A stretch of DNA of 64,000 nt from Kribbella pittospori (GCF_004331465.1 NZ_SJKB01000001.1:124001-188000); one strand, 5' to 3'; numbered from the stretch's first letter, positions 55,584 to 64,000 are shown. Notes: generated by a model from the sequence alone, not told the origin. Translations and numbers: made by a program.

Positions 55584-56210
55584 ATGCGGGTGCTGACGGT
55601 CAACGTGGTGGAGAAGCTCATTCCGGGTCCGAAGGAGACCGGTCTCACCGCCATCGACAAGCGACCGCAAGCGGGTCGAGTACAGGTCGGTGAGCTCGGG
55701 CTCGCCGGTGACCGGGTGTGCGACACCAAGAACCACGGCGGCCCCGACCTGGCGATCTACGCGTACGCCGACGAGGACGCGAACTGGTGGTCCGCCCAAT
55801 TGGGCCGCGAGATCCCGACCGGCCTGTTCGGTGAGAACCTGCGCACCGAGGGCCTCGACATCACCGGCGCGTTGCTGGGCGAGACCTGGCGGATCGGTGC
55901 CGAGGTCGAGGTGATGGTCCGGGCGCCGCGGATCCCGTGCATCACGTTCCAGCACAGGATGCAGGAGCCGCACTGGGTCAAGCGATTCCACCAAGCCGGC
56001 CGTCCGGGCGCCTATCTGAAGGTACTGCGGACCGGATCGATCGGTGCCGGTGATCCGGTCGAGGTCCTGAGCCGGCCGGACCACGAGGTCACCATCGGCC
56101 TCATGTTCGGCCAGCAGGAGCCCGCGAAGATGCAGCGGATGCTGGACTCCGACGTCGACCTGATGGATGAGCTCCGCGAGACCGCGCAGCGCGTGGCGGC
56201 GCGCGCATGA
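55584..56210 (+). CDS. MOSC-domain protein
   Basis: 208 residues of a stand-alone MOSC domain: DKRPQAGRVQVGELGLAGDRVCDTKNHGG, DLAIYAYADEDANWW, FGENLRTEGLDI, and PRIPCITFQHRM with the conserved Cys. MOSC proteins handle molybdenum cofactor-linked sulfur chemistry, such as YiiM. ATG at 55584 was chosen for spacing from GGGAG. It overlaps the MFS gene by 4 bp. Confidence 0.85.
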   Translation: MRVLTVNVVEKLIPGPKETGLTAIDKRPQAGRVQVGELGLAGDRVCDTKNHGGPDLAIYAYADEDANWWSAQLGREIPTGLFGENLRTEGLDITGALLGETWRIGAEVEVMVRAPRIPCITFQHRMQEPHWVKRFHQAGRPGAYLKVLRTGSIGAGDPVEVLSRPDHEVTIGLMFGQQEPAKMQRMLDSDVDLMDELRETAQRVAARA

Positions 56211-57418
56211 GCGGCCTGCTGCCCGCACCTGGACCGCTTCGCCCGCTCGCACTGGCCACCCTGCTCAGCCGGGTCGGCAACGGGCTGCTGATGACGGTCA
56301 GCGTGCTGTACTTCACCCGGATCGTCGGATTGTCGATCGCACAGGTTGGTCTCGGGCTCACCGTCGCCGGGCTGTTCGGTCTCCTGTCGGCGGTGCCGAT
56401 GGGGCATCTGGCCGACCGCCGTGGTCCGCGCACCCTGTTCGTCATCCTGAGCCTCATGCTCTGCGCGGTGTCGCTGCTCTATCTGCTGGTGGACACCTTC
56501 TGGCAGTTCCTGATCGTGTCGATCGTGCTGACTGCCTTCGACCGGGGAGCGGGAGCCGTCCGCGGCGCACTGATCGCCGCCATCACGCAAGGTGCGGGCC
56601 GGGTTGCTGCCCGCGCGTACCTGCGGGCCGTGACCAACATCGGCATCATGGCCGGCGCCGGAATCGGTGCGTTCGCCCTGCACTTCGACACGGCTACGGC
56701 GTACCGGCTGATGTTCGTGCTCGATGCGGTGCTCAGTGCGATCGCGGCGTTCGTCGTACTGGCTGTGCCTGCTGTCGCACCGCTTGAACGAAGCGACGAC
56801 GGTCCGGTCTGGGTCGCCCTGCGCGATCGTGGGTATCTCGCGGTCGCCGCGCTGAACGCCGCGATGTCGATCCACTACGCCATCTTCGACGTCGCGATCC
56901 CGCTCTGGGTGGTCGACCACACCGAGGCGCCGCGCTGGATGGTCGCCCTGACGCTCATCATCAACACCGTGGTGGTCGCGCTCTTCCAGGTCCGGTCCTC
57001 GCGCGGGATCTCGGATCTGACCACGGCCGCGCGGGCCACCCGCACCGCCGGACTGTTGCTCCTGGCATCGATGGTCCTGTTCGCCGGCGCCTCCTGGGGC
57101 AACGCCGCCGTCGCGGTCGGCCTGCTCGCCCTAGGTGCTCTGGTCCAGGTGGCGGGCGAACTCCTGCAGTCGTCCGGTTCGTTCCTGCTCGGCTTCGAAC
57201 TGGCCGCCGAGCACGCCCAAGGCCAGTACCAAGGCGTCTGGAACACCAGCATGTCCATCAGCACGATGGTCGCCCCAACCATCCTGGCCCTCCTCCCTCT
57301 ATGCCTCGGTGTCCCCGGCTGGATCATCCTCGGCGTCTGGTTCGCCGCGGCCGGCATCCTCTTCGTCCCCGTAGTCCGCTGGGCCGGCGCTCGCCGTACG
57401 GCTCAGTTGGTCAGGTAG
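56207..57418 (+). CDS. MFS transporter
   Basis: 403 residues with 12 helices. The helix 2-3 loop reads GLLSAVPMGHLADRRGPRTLF. The family is drug/metabolite efflux-like; the substrate is unknown. It is translationally coupled to the MOSC gene, and its end overlaps the convergent MerR gene by 16 bp. Confidence 0.85.
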   Translation: MSGLLPAPGPLRPLALATLLSRVGNGLLMTVSVLYFTRIVGLSIAQVGLGLTVAGLFGLLSAVPMGHLADRRGPRTLFVILSLMLCAVSLLYLLVDTFWQFLIVSIVLTAFDRGAGAVRGALIAAITQGAGRVAARAYLRAVTNIGIMAGAGIGAFALHFDTATAYRLMFVLDAVLSAIAAFVVLAVPAVAPLERSDDGPVWVALRDRGYLAVAALNAAMSIHYAIFDVAIPLWVVDHTEAPRWMVALTLIINTVVVALFQVRSSRGISDLTTAARATRTAGLLLLASMVLFAGASWGNAAVAVGLLALGALVQVAGELLQSSGSFLLGFELAAEHAQGQYQGVWNTSMSISTMVAPTILALLPLCLGVPGWIILGVWFAAAGILFVPVVRWAGARRTAQLVR

Positions 57419-58140
57419 TCGTGGATCGTGGCGGTTGCTTCGATGCAGCGCCAGGTCCGGTCCTCGAGGGTCTCGAGGCGGTCGTGCAGCGCGCGTCGGA
57501 CCTGATCGGGGCGGCCTTGTGAGAGCTCGTCCAGGACGTCTCGGATCACGTCGAACGGCTGGCCGACGTCCCGCAACAACGCAACGACTGTCAACCGCCT
57601 CAACTGCTCCGGGCTGTAGATCCGGTAGGCCGTGGACGCCTCGCGCTCGGGCTGCAGTAGCCCTTGCTGCTCCCAGAACCGCACCGCGGACGGCCTGACG
57701 CCAGCCATTGCGGCAGCTTCCGTGATCCGGAGACGGCGGGTCCGCAGATGCGAGGTGGTCGGGCGAAGAGCCGACTCGATCGCGTCGAGTGCGGCCTGCG
57801 TACGGACGCGCTGATGGTCCAGAGCGCCGTGGCTCGCGTTGACCAGATCGAGCGCCGCCGTCCGATCACCGGCGTGGATCGCGCGCATGACGTCGAGGGC
57901 GGGCAGCCAGCCGTAGCCGGCGATGACGATGCGCGCGACCCGCAAGGCCTCGACGTGTACGTCGGTGTAGCGGCGGTACCCGTTCGGTCCACGCTCGGCC
58001 GGTGGCAGGAAGCCGACCTTCTCGTAGGTCCGGATCTGCGTGACCCCCAGCCCGGCCAGCCGCGCCAGGTCGATCGGGCGCAAGTACTGCTTCGAGCGCA
58101 GACGAAGGCTTCTAGCCTCCTCACCGGCGGCTTCACGCAC
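57403..58140 (-). CDS. MerR-family regulator with two HTH domains
   Basis: 245 residues. The first MerR HTH is LRPIDLARLAGLGVTQIRTYEKVGFLPPAERGPNGYRRYTD (about 20-60). The second is LRITEAAAMAGVRPSAVRFWEQQGLLQPEREASTAYRIYSP (about 136-176). Each is followed by a helix as in a normal MerR dimer arm. Usual MerR proteins have one HTH, so this looks like a fused tandem. GTG at 58140 follows GGAGG. Divergent from the ABC-2 exporter, it is the likely regulator of that operon. Confidence 0.85.
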   Translation of the reverse strand: MREAAGEEARSLRLRSKQYLRPIDLARLAGLGVTQIRTYEKVGFLPPAERGPNGYRRYTDVHVEALRVARIVIAGYGWLPALDVMRAIHAGDRTAALDLVNASHGALDHQRVRTQAALDAIESALRPTTSHLRTRRLRITEAAAMAGVRPSAVRFWEQQGLLQPEREASTAYRIYSPEQLRRLTVVALLRDVGQPFDVIRDVLDELSQGRPDQVRRALHDRLETLEDRTWRCIEATATIHDYLTN

Positions 58141-58189
58141 GGGATTCCTCCCAACCCTTCAGCTTGCATCAGCTTTCTAGGTTGAGCCT

Positions 58190-59020
58190 ATGAGTCTTGA
58201 CGAGGCGAGGACAGTGTGGGTCGACCGGCTGGGGATGCGGTATCGCGCACCGGTCCGACCGGCGGGTCTGAGGGCGGCGCTCCGCTCGGTGGTACGACGC
58301 GAGTACCGCGAGATCGACGCGGTGACCCACCTGACCTTCGGGCTGGACGCCGGCGAGGTGGTCGGGTTCCTCGGCCCGAACGGCGCCGGGAAGACCACGA
58401 CCCTGAAGATCCTCGCCGGCATCCTGCATCCCACCAGCGGCGACGTTCGGGTGCTCGGTTGCGTCCCCTGGCAACGGCGCCGGAGCTACCTGCGGACGAT
58501 CGCTTTGATCCGCGGGAGCCAGCCCATCGGCGGACCCGCAGAGCTGACGGTCATGGACTCGCTCCGCTATCAGCAACTGCTCTACGAGGTCCCGCGCGAC
58601 GACTTCCGCACTGCCGTGGACGAACTCGTCGACCTGCTCGACATCAGCGAGCTGCTGCCGCGGCAGGTGCGGGCGCTGAGCCTCGGGGAGCGGATGCGTG
58701 CAGGCCTTGCGATGGCCATGGTCTACCGGCCGAAGGTCCTGTTCCTCGACGAACCGACCTTGGGACTCGACGTCTCGGCCGCCGCGACGCTCCGCCGGTT
58801 CGTCGCGCAGTACGCCGCCCGGACCGGGGCAACGATCCTGCTGACCAGCCACTACATGGCTGATGTGGAGGCGTTGTGCCGCCGGGTCATCCTGATCGAC
58901 CACGGCCGTATCCGGTACGACGGCGACCTCGGCGCGCTGAGCATGACCCTGGCACCGGACCTCGTGGATCCGACGCTGGACGTCGTACTGGACCGGTTGT
59001 ATCGGGACGGGGCGCGGTGA
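58190..59020 (+). CDS. ABC-2 exporter ATP-binding protein
   Basis: 276 residues. Walker A is GPNGAGKTT (about 65-73), the signature LSLGERMRAGLAMAMVY, and Walker B LFLDEPTLGLD, with a switch His (LLTSHYM). The C-terminal extension is short. Together with two permeases it exports an unknown molecule. The MerR gene is divergent 49 bp away. Confidence 0.9.
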   Translation: MSLDEARTVWVDRLGMRYRAPVRPAGLRAALRSVVRREYREIDAVTHLTFGLDAGEVVGFLGPNGAGKTTTLKILAGILHPTSGDVRVLGCVPWQRRRSYLRTIALIRGSQPIGGPAELTVMDSLRYQQLLYEVPRDDFRTAVDELVDLLDISELLPRQVRALSLGERMRAGLAMAMVYRPKVLFLDEPTLGLDVSAAATLRRFVAQYAARTGATILLTSHYMADVEALCRRVILIDHGRIRYDGDLGALSMTLAPDLVDPTLDVVLDRLYRDGAR

Positions 59021-59784
59021 CCGCGCACACCCTTCGGCTGCTGCGGGCGGGGATCTGGCGCAGCTCGGTGGAGTGGTGGAGCTACCGGAGCTTCGTGATC
59101 ACTCTGGTGGCCGGCCAGACGGTGACGCCGTTGCTCGGTCTTTTCGTCTGGTCCTCGGCCGTCCCCGGCAGCAGCGGCATCACGACGTACTACGTTGTCC
59201 TCCTGGCTGTTCAACTGGTGACGGTCTCGTTCGAGCATCACACGCTGGCGAACGCCATCTACGGCGGTGAGTTCGCCGCCGAACTGGTGAAGCCGCGACC
59301 GGTGGTGCTCGACCTCCTGGCCACCAACCTCGCGCTGCGGTTCTGGCATCTGCTCTTCGGCCTACCGGTCATCGTGATCGTCGGTGTGCTCGCCGGGGTG
59401 TCCTTGCGAGCGCGAGATCTGCTGCTGGCGTTGCCTGCCGTCGTACTGGCGGCGGCCTTGCGTTTCGTCTTCACCTACACGCTGGCGCTGTCGGCCGTGT
59501 GGATGCAGCGTGCGCACGGCGCTGTCGGAGTGGGGGAGACGTTGATCTTCCTGCTGGGTGGGACCGCGGCGCCTCTGACCTACCTGGTCGGTCCGCTCCG
59601 GGAGATCGGCGCGATCCTGCCGTTCTGGTCGATGCTGGGCGCTCCGGCCGAGGTTGCCGCCGGCAACATCCGCGAACCGCTCCAGATCTACGCGACCCAG
59701 GCCGGCTGGCTGGTCACCTTCATCGTGATCGCCGTCATCGTCTGGCGGCGGGCCGTCCGTCGCTTCACTGCCTTCGGAGGATAG
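59017..59784 (+). CDS. ABC-2 transporter permease
   Basis: 255 residues with about six helices of the ABC-2/DUF990 type (WWSYRSFVITLVAGQ, then FVFTYTLALSAVWMQ). GTG overlaps the ATPase stop (GTGA). It is one of two permeases in the operon. Confidence 0.85.
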   Translation: MTAHTLRLLRAGIWRSSVEWWSYRSFVITLVAGQTVTPLLGLFVWSSAVPGSSGITTYYVVLLAVQLVTVSFEHHTLANAIYGGEFAAELVKPRPVVLDLLATNLALRFWHLLFGLPVIVIVGVLAGVSLRARDLLLALPAVVLAAALRFVFTYTLALSAVWMQRAHGAVGVGETLIFLLGGTAAPLTYLVGPLREIGAILPFWSMLGAPAEVAAGNIREPLQIYATQAGWLVTFIVIAVIVWRRAVRRFTAFGG

Positions 59785-60564
59785 GTGTTCAGGCTCATCA
59801 GGCTCTTCGGCGCGCTGTTCTCGCTGTCGCTGCGACGCACGCTGGCATTCCGCGCGGACATGTTCTTCGAATTCGTCACCACCTGCATCGGCGCTGCCGC
59901 CTCGCTCACAGCGCTCGGCATGGTCTTCAGCCGCACGGACTCGCTCGGCGGTTGGTCGGCAGGTGAGGCGACAGTGTTGCTCGGCACCTTCCAGATCGTC
60001 ACCGGACTTCGCAGTACCTTCGTCGAACCGAACCTGGCGTGGTTCGGCGGTCAGGTGAAGAACGGACAGTTCGACGCCGTGCTGCTGCAGCCCGCGCCGG
60101 CGATCTTCCTGGCGAGCTTCGGATCCTTTGCGCCGTTGGCGTTGATCCAGGTCGGAGTCGGCCTGTGCATCGTGGTCAGCGGGATCGTGCAAGCGGGCCT
60201 GACAATCACTGCGACCGGGGTGCTCGGCTGGCTCGTGGTGGTGGCCGCGGCGACCGTCGTCATGTGGGCGACGCGATTGATGCTGGCGTCCGTGGTCTTC
60301 TGGGCGTTCGGTCTCGACCTCGACGTGCTGTACGACGCGGTCTGGCAGTTCGCTCGCTATCCGGTGTCGATCTACAGCCCGGTGCTGCGGATCGCCTTCA
60401 CCTACGCGCTGCCCGTCGCCTTGATCGCCACCGTGCCGGTCGAGGCGCTGACGAGAAGGGCTGGAGGTGTCGTGGGAGCGGTCGCCGTTGCCGGTGCCGC
60501 GGGCGGCGTCGCCTGGTTGATCTGGCGCCGCGGACTCCGCCGTTACACCAGCGCCACGAGCTAG
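59785..60564 (+). CDS. ABC-2 transporter permease (second)
   Basis: 259 residues with about six helices (RRTLAFRADMFFEFVTTCIGAAASL, and VNGQFDAVLLQP-like loop QVKNGQFDAVLLQP). The KNGQFDxxLLxP motif is typical of DUF990-like permeases. The start is GTG at 59785, directly after the previous stop. It overlaps the convergent IclR gene by 4 bp. Confidence 0.85.
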   Translation: MFRLIRLFGALFSLSLRRTLAFRADMFFEFVTTCIGAAASLTALGMVFSRTDSLGGWSAGEATVLLGTFQIVTGLRSTFVEPNLAWFGGQVKNGQFDAVLLQPAPAIFLASFGSFAPLALIQVGVGLCIVVSGIVQAGLTITATGVLGWLVVVAAATVVMWATRLMLASVVFWAFGLDLDVLYDAVWQFARYPVSIYSPVLRIAFTYALPVALIATVPVEALTRRAGGVVGAVAVAGAAGGVAWLIWRRGLRRYTSATS

Positions 60565-61325
60565 CTGGTCGGTTCCATGTAGCCGAGGGCTGCGGAGATT
60601 TTGCGGGCGGCTTCGATGGCGGCGGGAGCCATGAGGGCCACTTGGGCGATGGATTGCTCGAGGGACAGGGTGGAGATGCTGACGGCGGCGATCGCCGTGC
60701 CGGTGTGGTCGTGGATGACCGAGGCGACGCAGCGGATGCCCGGCTCGTTCTCCTCGTCGTCCAGGGCGTAGCCGCGGGTGCGGACCTGGGCGAGGTCGGC
60801 CTTGAGCGCGGCCGCGGTGGTGTGGGTCAGGGGAGTGCGCGCGGGAAGGCCGGTGCGGGTGATGTGCGCGTCGAGGGCCTCGTCGTCCTTCTCGGCGAGC
60901 AGTGCCTTGCCGATGCCGGTGCAGTGCAGCCAGAACGCCTTGCCGACCCGAGACGGCATCCGGTACGGCTTCGGGCCATCGAGACGTGCGACGTAGATCG
61001 CCTCGTCACCGTTGAGCAGGCCGACATGGACCGTGCAGCGGGTCTGGGCAACGAGATCCGCGAGGACCGGGCGTGCGACGGTGGCGAGGTCGACGTTGGT
61101 GAGGGCGTGACCGGCCAGCCGGAGCGCCTTCGGTCCTGGGTGGTACGAGCCGTCCTCCGCCTGGGCGACGAACTCGTGCTCCACCAGCGACGCCATGATC
61201 CGGTGCACCGTCGACTTGGCCAGACCGGTGGCGTTCACGACGTCGGTGAAGCGCGAGTGCTCCAGTACGGCGTCCAGCACCATCAGCGTCTTGTCGATGG
61301 CCGAGGGCGAACTCATGCCGGTCAT
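60561..61325 (-). CDS. IclR-family regulator, KdgR-like
   Basis: 254 residues. The N-terminal HTH (RFTDVVNATGLAKSTVHRIMASLVEHEFV) is followed by the IclR ligand domain (LHCTGIGKALLAE, GYALDDEENEPGIRCVASVIHD). KdgR-type members sense ketodeoxygluconate or related acids. It is the last gene of the kduI-kduD operon, so it likely controls that operon and the divergent symporter. GAGGAG precedes the ATG at 61325; ATG 61316 is also possible. Confidence 0.85.
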   Translation of the reverse strand: MTGMSSPSAIDKTLMVLDAVLEHSRFTDVVNATGLAKSTVHRIMASLVEHEFVAQAEDGSYHPGPKALRLAGHALTNVDLATVARPVLADLVAQTRCTVHVGLLNGDEAIYVARLDGPKPYRMPSRVGKAFWLHCTGIGKALLAEKDDEALDAHITRTGLPARTPLTHTTAAALKADLAQVRTRGYALDDEENEPGIRCVASVIHDHTGTAIAAVSISTLSLEQSIAQVALMAPAAIEAARKISAALGYMEPTS

Positions 61326-61345
61326 CCTGCCACTCCTCACGTCAC

Positions 61346-62107
61346 CTACCGGGCCAGCCAGCCACCGTCGACCGCGAGCACGTGCCCGTTGACGTAGTCG
61401 GCCGCCGCCGAGGCCAGGAAGACCGCGGCGCCGACCAGGTCCTCCGCCCGCCCCCAGCGGCCGGCCGGGATGCGCTCCCGGATGGCGGCGTCGCGGGCAG
61501 GGTCCGCGCGCAGCTCGGTGGTGTTGTCGGTACTGATGTAGCCGGGTGCGATCGCGTTCACCTGAACCCCGGCCGGACCCCATTCGTTGGCCAGTGCCCG
61601 GGTCAGTCCCGCGACCGCGTGCTTACTGGCAGTGTAGGCCGGAACCCTGACCCCGCCCTGGAAACTCAGCAGCGAGGCGATCGTGACGATCTTGCCGGTA
61701 CGCCGTTCGGCCATCGCGGCACCGATCGGCCGGGTCACCGCCCAGGTCGAGTTGAGGTTCACGTCGATCACCTGCCGCCAGTCGGCGGTGCTGGTCTCGC
61801 CCGCCGGCCCGCGCCGGATCGTGCCCGCATTGTTGACCAGGATGTCGATCCGCCGCGTCCGCGCCAGCTCGACCGCGGTCGCCTCGACCGCATCCGGATC
61901 GGCGAAGTCGGCGATCATGACCGTCGCCTCACCGCCGCCGTTCTGCTTGATCGCTTCGAGCGTGTCCTCGAGCGCCGCATCGCGCGCCATCAGGATCAGC
62001 TCGGCGCCGGCCGCGGCGTACCCAGCCGCGATCGCCGCCCCGATACCCCGCCGGGCTCCGGTGACGAGCGCCGTACGCCCGCGAAGGCTGAACGGGTCAG
62101 CCGTCAC
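61346..62107 (-). CDS. kduD: 2-deoxy-D-gluconate 3-dehydrogenase / 2-keto-3-deoxygluconate oxidoreductase
   Basis: 253 residues of a classical SDR. TGARRGIG binds NAD(P), NNAG is intact, and the catalytic YTASK is present, with an SYxSxxNTTELRAD loop typical of KduD. It reduces 2,5-diketo-3-deoxygluconate to 2-keto-3-deoxygluconate in unsaturated uronate catabolism. GTG at 62107 overlaps the kduI stop (GTGA), confirming the pairing. Confidence 0.9.
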   Translation of the reverse strand: MTADPFSLRGRTALVTGARRGIGAAIAAGYAAAGAELILMARDAALEDTLEAIKQNGGGEATVMIADFADPDAVEATAVELARTRRIDILVNNAGTIRRGPAGETSTADWRQVIDVNLNSTWAVTRPIGAAMAERRTGKIVTIASLLSFQGGVRVPAYTASKHAVAGLTRALANEWGPAGVQVNAIAPGYISTDNTTELRADPARDAAIRERIPAGRWGRAEDLVGAAVFLASAAADYVNGHVLAVDGGWLAR

Positions 62108-62940
62108 CGCAGGTCCCGGACGTCGACGCCGTCCATGTCCCCGAACGCCTGGTTCTCGCCCGCCATCGCCCACACGAAGCTGTACGACGAGGTGCCGGCG
62201 CCGGAGTGGATCGACCAGCTGGGCGAGATGATCGCCTGGCGGTCCGCGACCAGCAGGTGCCGGGTCTCGTCGGGTTCGCCGAGCAGGTGGACGATCCGCT
62301 CGGTCTCGGGCAGGCCGAAGTACAAATAGCACTCGGTACGACGGTCGTGGGTGTGCGCGGGCATCGTGTTCCAGGTGCTTCCGGCGTGCAGCGTGGTGAC
62401 GCCGAGCACGATCTGGCAGCTGCGGACGCCGTCGGCGTGGATGTACTGGTCGATCGTGCGTCGGTTCGCGGTCTGCTGGTCGCCGAGCTCGAGGCGGTTG
62501 CCTTCACCGGGATTGACCAACCTGGTCGGGAACTCGGTGTGGGCGGCGGCCGAGAAGATGTAGAACGCCGCGTCCGAGCCCTCGAAGACGACCTCGCGAA
62601 CCCCGCGACCGGCGTACAGGCAGGCTCCGGTCGGCAGCTCGTACTTGGTGCCGTCCGCGGTGACCGTGCCCGGGCCGCCGACGTTGACGATGCCGGCCTC
62701 GCGGCGTTCGAGGAAGTAATCGCTGCGCAGTTCCGGCCAGGTGCCGAGCGTCAGCGGACCGTTCGCGGGGCGGGCGCCGGCCAGCACGATCCGGTCGTGG
62801 TGAGTGAGCACCGCGGTGACCGTGCCGGGCGTGAACAGGTCGTCGACGAGGTAGTGCGAGCGCAGGGCGGCGGTGTCGAAGCCGGGCACCTGATCGGGGT
62901 GGGTGGCATGCCTGATCTGAAGGGGCGGCTGAGCATTCAC
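62104..62940 (-). CDS. kduI: 5-dehydro-4-deoxy-D-glucuronate isomerase
   Basis: 278 residues, the exact usual length. The cupin metal site shows HTHDRRTE (His, His, Glu) and a later SIHSGAG His. LRSHYLVDDLF near the N-terminus and GPGTVTADGTKYEL are KduI hallmarks. It converts 5-keto-4-deoxyuronate from pectin or glycosaminoglycan lyase products to 2,5-diketo-3-deoxygluconate. The start is GTG at 62940, and a promoter lies so close that the mRNA may be leaderless. Confidence 0.93.
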   Translation of the reverse strand: MNAQPPLQIRHATHPDQVPGFDTAALRSHYLVDDLFTPGTVTAVLTHHDRIVLAGARPANGPLTLGTWPELRSDYFLERREAGIVNVGGPGTVTADGTKYELPTGACLYAGRGVREVVFEGSDAAFYIFSAAAHTEFPTRLVNPGEGNRLELGDQQTANRRTIDQYIHADGVRSCQIVLGVTTLHAGSTWNTMPAHTHDRRTECYLYFGLPETERIVHLLGEPDETRHLLVADRQAIISPSWSIHSGAGTSSYSFVWAMAGENQAFGDMDGVDVRDLR

Positions 62941-62948
62941 GGAACAAG

Positions 62949-62975
62949 GTTCTAATTGACGGAACTTCCTGTCAA
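62949..62975 (-). promoter_or_regulatory. kduI promoter with an operator in the spacer
   Basis: On the minus strand TTGACA (62975-62970) and TAGAAC (62954-62949) are 15 bp apart. The dyad GGAA-C-TTCC at 62961-62969 fills the spacer. Predicted transcription starts within about 3 bases of the kduI GTG. Confidence 0.6.
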
Positions 62976-62978
62976 CCG

Positions 62979-63047
62979 TGGAACAGGACAGGCAAAGGTT
63001 CCGGGTTCCGTATCTTGACACTCAGTTCTGTTCAGTGGAACCTTCCA
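62979..63047. promoter_or_regulatory. Cluster of TGGAAC/GGTTCC sites, likely IclR operators
   Basis: TGGAAC at 62979-62984, GGTTCC at 62997-63002 and 63004-63009, and the dyad TGGAACCTTCCA at 63036-63047. TTGACA at 63015-63020 is a candidate -35 for the symporter gene, and the last dyad would cover its -10. The adjacent IclR protein is the natural binder (inference). Confidence 0.55.
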
Positions 63048-63080
63048 GTCACTCGCCCATCGCCCCTGGGAGGATCTCTG

Positions 63081-64000
63081 ATGACCGCACTGGATTGGAC
63101 GGTCCTGGCCGGCTATTTCGTGCTGATGGTGCTGATCGGGGTCTGGTCGCGCACCAAGATCACAACGGTCGTCGACTACTTCACGACCGGCGGCCGGATC
63201 CCGTGGTGGCTGTCCGGCATCTCGCATTGGGGGATCCTGCTCACCGGCGTGGTCACGATGCTGTACGCGACGCTCGGCGGGCTGTGGGCCGACGTACTCA
63301 CCGACTTCGGGCAGTTCGTCATCCAGTTCGCGGCCGGCATCGCGATGTTCGTCGGCGTGATGGCGCATCTGGACGGCGTACCGACGCTGTGGAAGATGTG
63401 GGACCAGTTGCCGGCCGGCCATGGTGACGCGCTGAACGGGCCGTACACGCCGATCTTCCTGATCGCGTTCCTGTTCATCAAGACGTTCGAGTACGACGGC
63501 GGCATGTGGAACCTGGCGCAGCGCTACATGGCCGCGCCGTCCGGGTCCGAGGCGAAGCGGTCCGCGCTGCTGTCGTCGGTGCTGTGGCTGGTCTGGCCGT
63601 TGATCCTGTTCATCCCGATGTGGGCCGCGCCGCTGCTGGTCCACCCGGGCAAGCCGGAGCAGTCGTACGTCGAACTCGCGCAACTGCTGCTTCCGACCGG
63701 ACTGATCGGGCTCGTGCTGGCCGGGTTCTTCTCGCACACGATGGCGATGGTTGCCTCGGACGCAAACGTGATCTCGTCCGTCGTCACCCGCGACCTGGCG
63801 CCGGTGCTGGTGCCGAAGGTCCGCCGGCTGACCGACGCAGGTGCGCTGAAGTTCGCGCGGATCCCCGAGCATGCTGATCGCGATCGCGACCAACGGCGAG
63901 GGTGTGGTGCTGAAGATCGTCGTCGACCTGGTGGCCGCGACCATGGGCCCGATCTCGATCCCGTTGATGCTCGGCCTGCTGCCGTGGTTCCGGCGCTGCG
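63081..64000 (+). pseudogene. Sodium:solute symporter gene with internal deletion and frameshift, cut off at the window end
   Basis: The frame from ATG 63081 (GGGAGG upstream) begins as an SSS symporter: MTALDWTVLAGYFVLMVLIG, then DYFTTGGRIPWWLSGIS. At about 63230 it jumps straight to GILLTGVVTMLYATLGGLWADVLTDFGQFVIQF, which belongs to helices 5-6. Helices 2-5, roughly 150 residues, are missing in frame. After GALKFARI at about 63862 the expected helix (MLIAIATNGEGVVLKIVV, MGPISIPLMLGLLPWF) continues in another frame. Together these suggest a decayed gene or an assembly fault. It would have imported unsaturated uronides for KduI/KduD. Confidence 0.7.

Overview
The window is about 70% GC and densely packed, with GTG and TTG starts, many ATGA or GTGA stop/start overlaps and several candidate leaderless genes. 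Gene content is that of a soil actinobacterium: an ECF41 sigma factor, an F420-type luciferase-like oxidoreductase, a DtxR/IdeR-type iron box, a leucine-rich leader peptide before leuS, and an AfsR-like HTH-NTPase. The overall style resembles Kribbella or a relative in the Nocardioidales, but that is inference. I see no tRNA or rRNA gene, transposase, phage gene or CRISPR array.

Layout. 1-5.8 kb: a broken epimerase/reductase gene at the left edge, a TetR regulator, and an ECF41 locus (flavin oxidoreductase, cupin, sigma factor, GNAT). VOC and NUDIX genes follow. 5.8-6.8 kb: a Fic plus XRE pair under a perfect 18-bp-arm dyad. 6.8-8.7 kb: an unusual three-gene operon of a Cys-rich double-psi-barrel protein, a Tat-exported protein and a MauE/DoxX-like membrane protein. 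8.9-10.1 kb: a yybP-ykoY-type manganese riboswitch and a TerC-family gene. 10.2-13.3 kb: an MFS exporter, an SDR without catalytic residues and a GNAT. 13.7-19.6 kb: a CUT1 sugar ABC importer and a cytoplasmic GH95 alpha-L-fucosidase, followed by an iron-regulated siderophore-binding lipoprotein. 20.9-31.9 kb: a VanJ-like phosphodiesterase, a sodium/solute symporter with a small partner protein, a Tat/GMC oxidoreductase pair, a PhyH dioxygenase with an AraC regulator, an LLM oxidoreductase, and a TetR/membrane-protein pair.

31.9-46.1 kb is core metabolism: leuS with an attenuator, yjbQ, an AfsR-like regulator, degV, comEA-comEC, holA and rpsT. rpsT lies between two different degenerate repeat tracts. 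46.4-52.6 kb: an SRPBCC protein, a large secreted subtilase, and a sigma/anti-sigma pair whose sigma gene carries a +1 frameshift. 52.7-57.4 kb: lepA with an APH-type kinase gene on each side, a MOSC protein and an MFS exporter. 57.4-60.6 kb: a tandem-HTH MerR regulator divergent from a three-gene ABC-2 exporter. 60.6-64 kb: an iclR-kduD-kduI operon for unsaturated uronate catabolism, divergent from a sodium/solute symporter gene with internal deletions.

The window joins plant-polysaccharide use (GH95 with its importer; KduI/KduD with a symporter) to many small, self-contained regulatory units whose operators and RNA elements can be read in the sequence. The least explained piece is the Cys-rich/Tat/MauE operon. 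Three genes carry frame lesions: the left-edge reductase, the sigma factor and the right-edge symporter. These may be real decay or uncorrected assembly errors.
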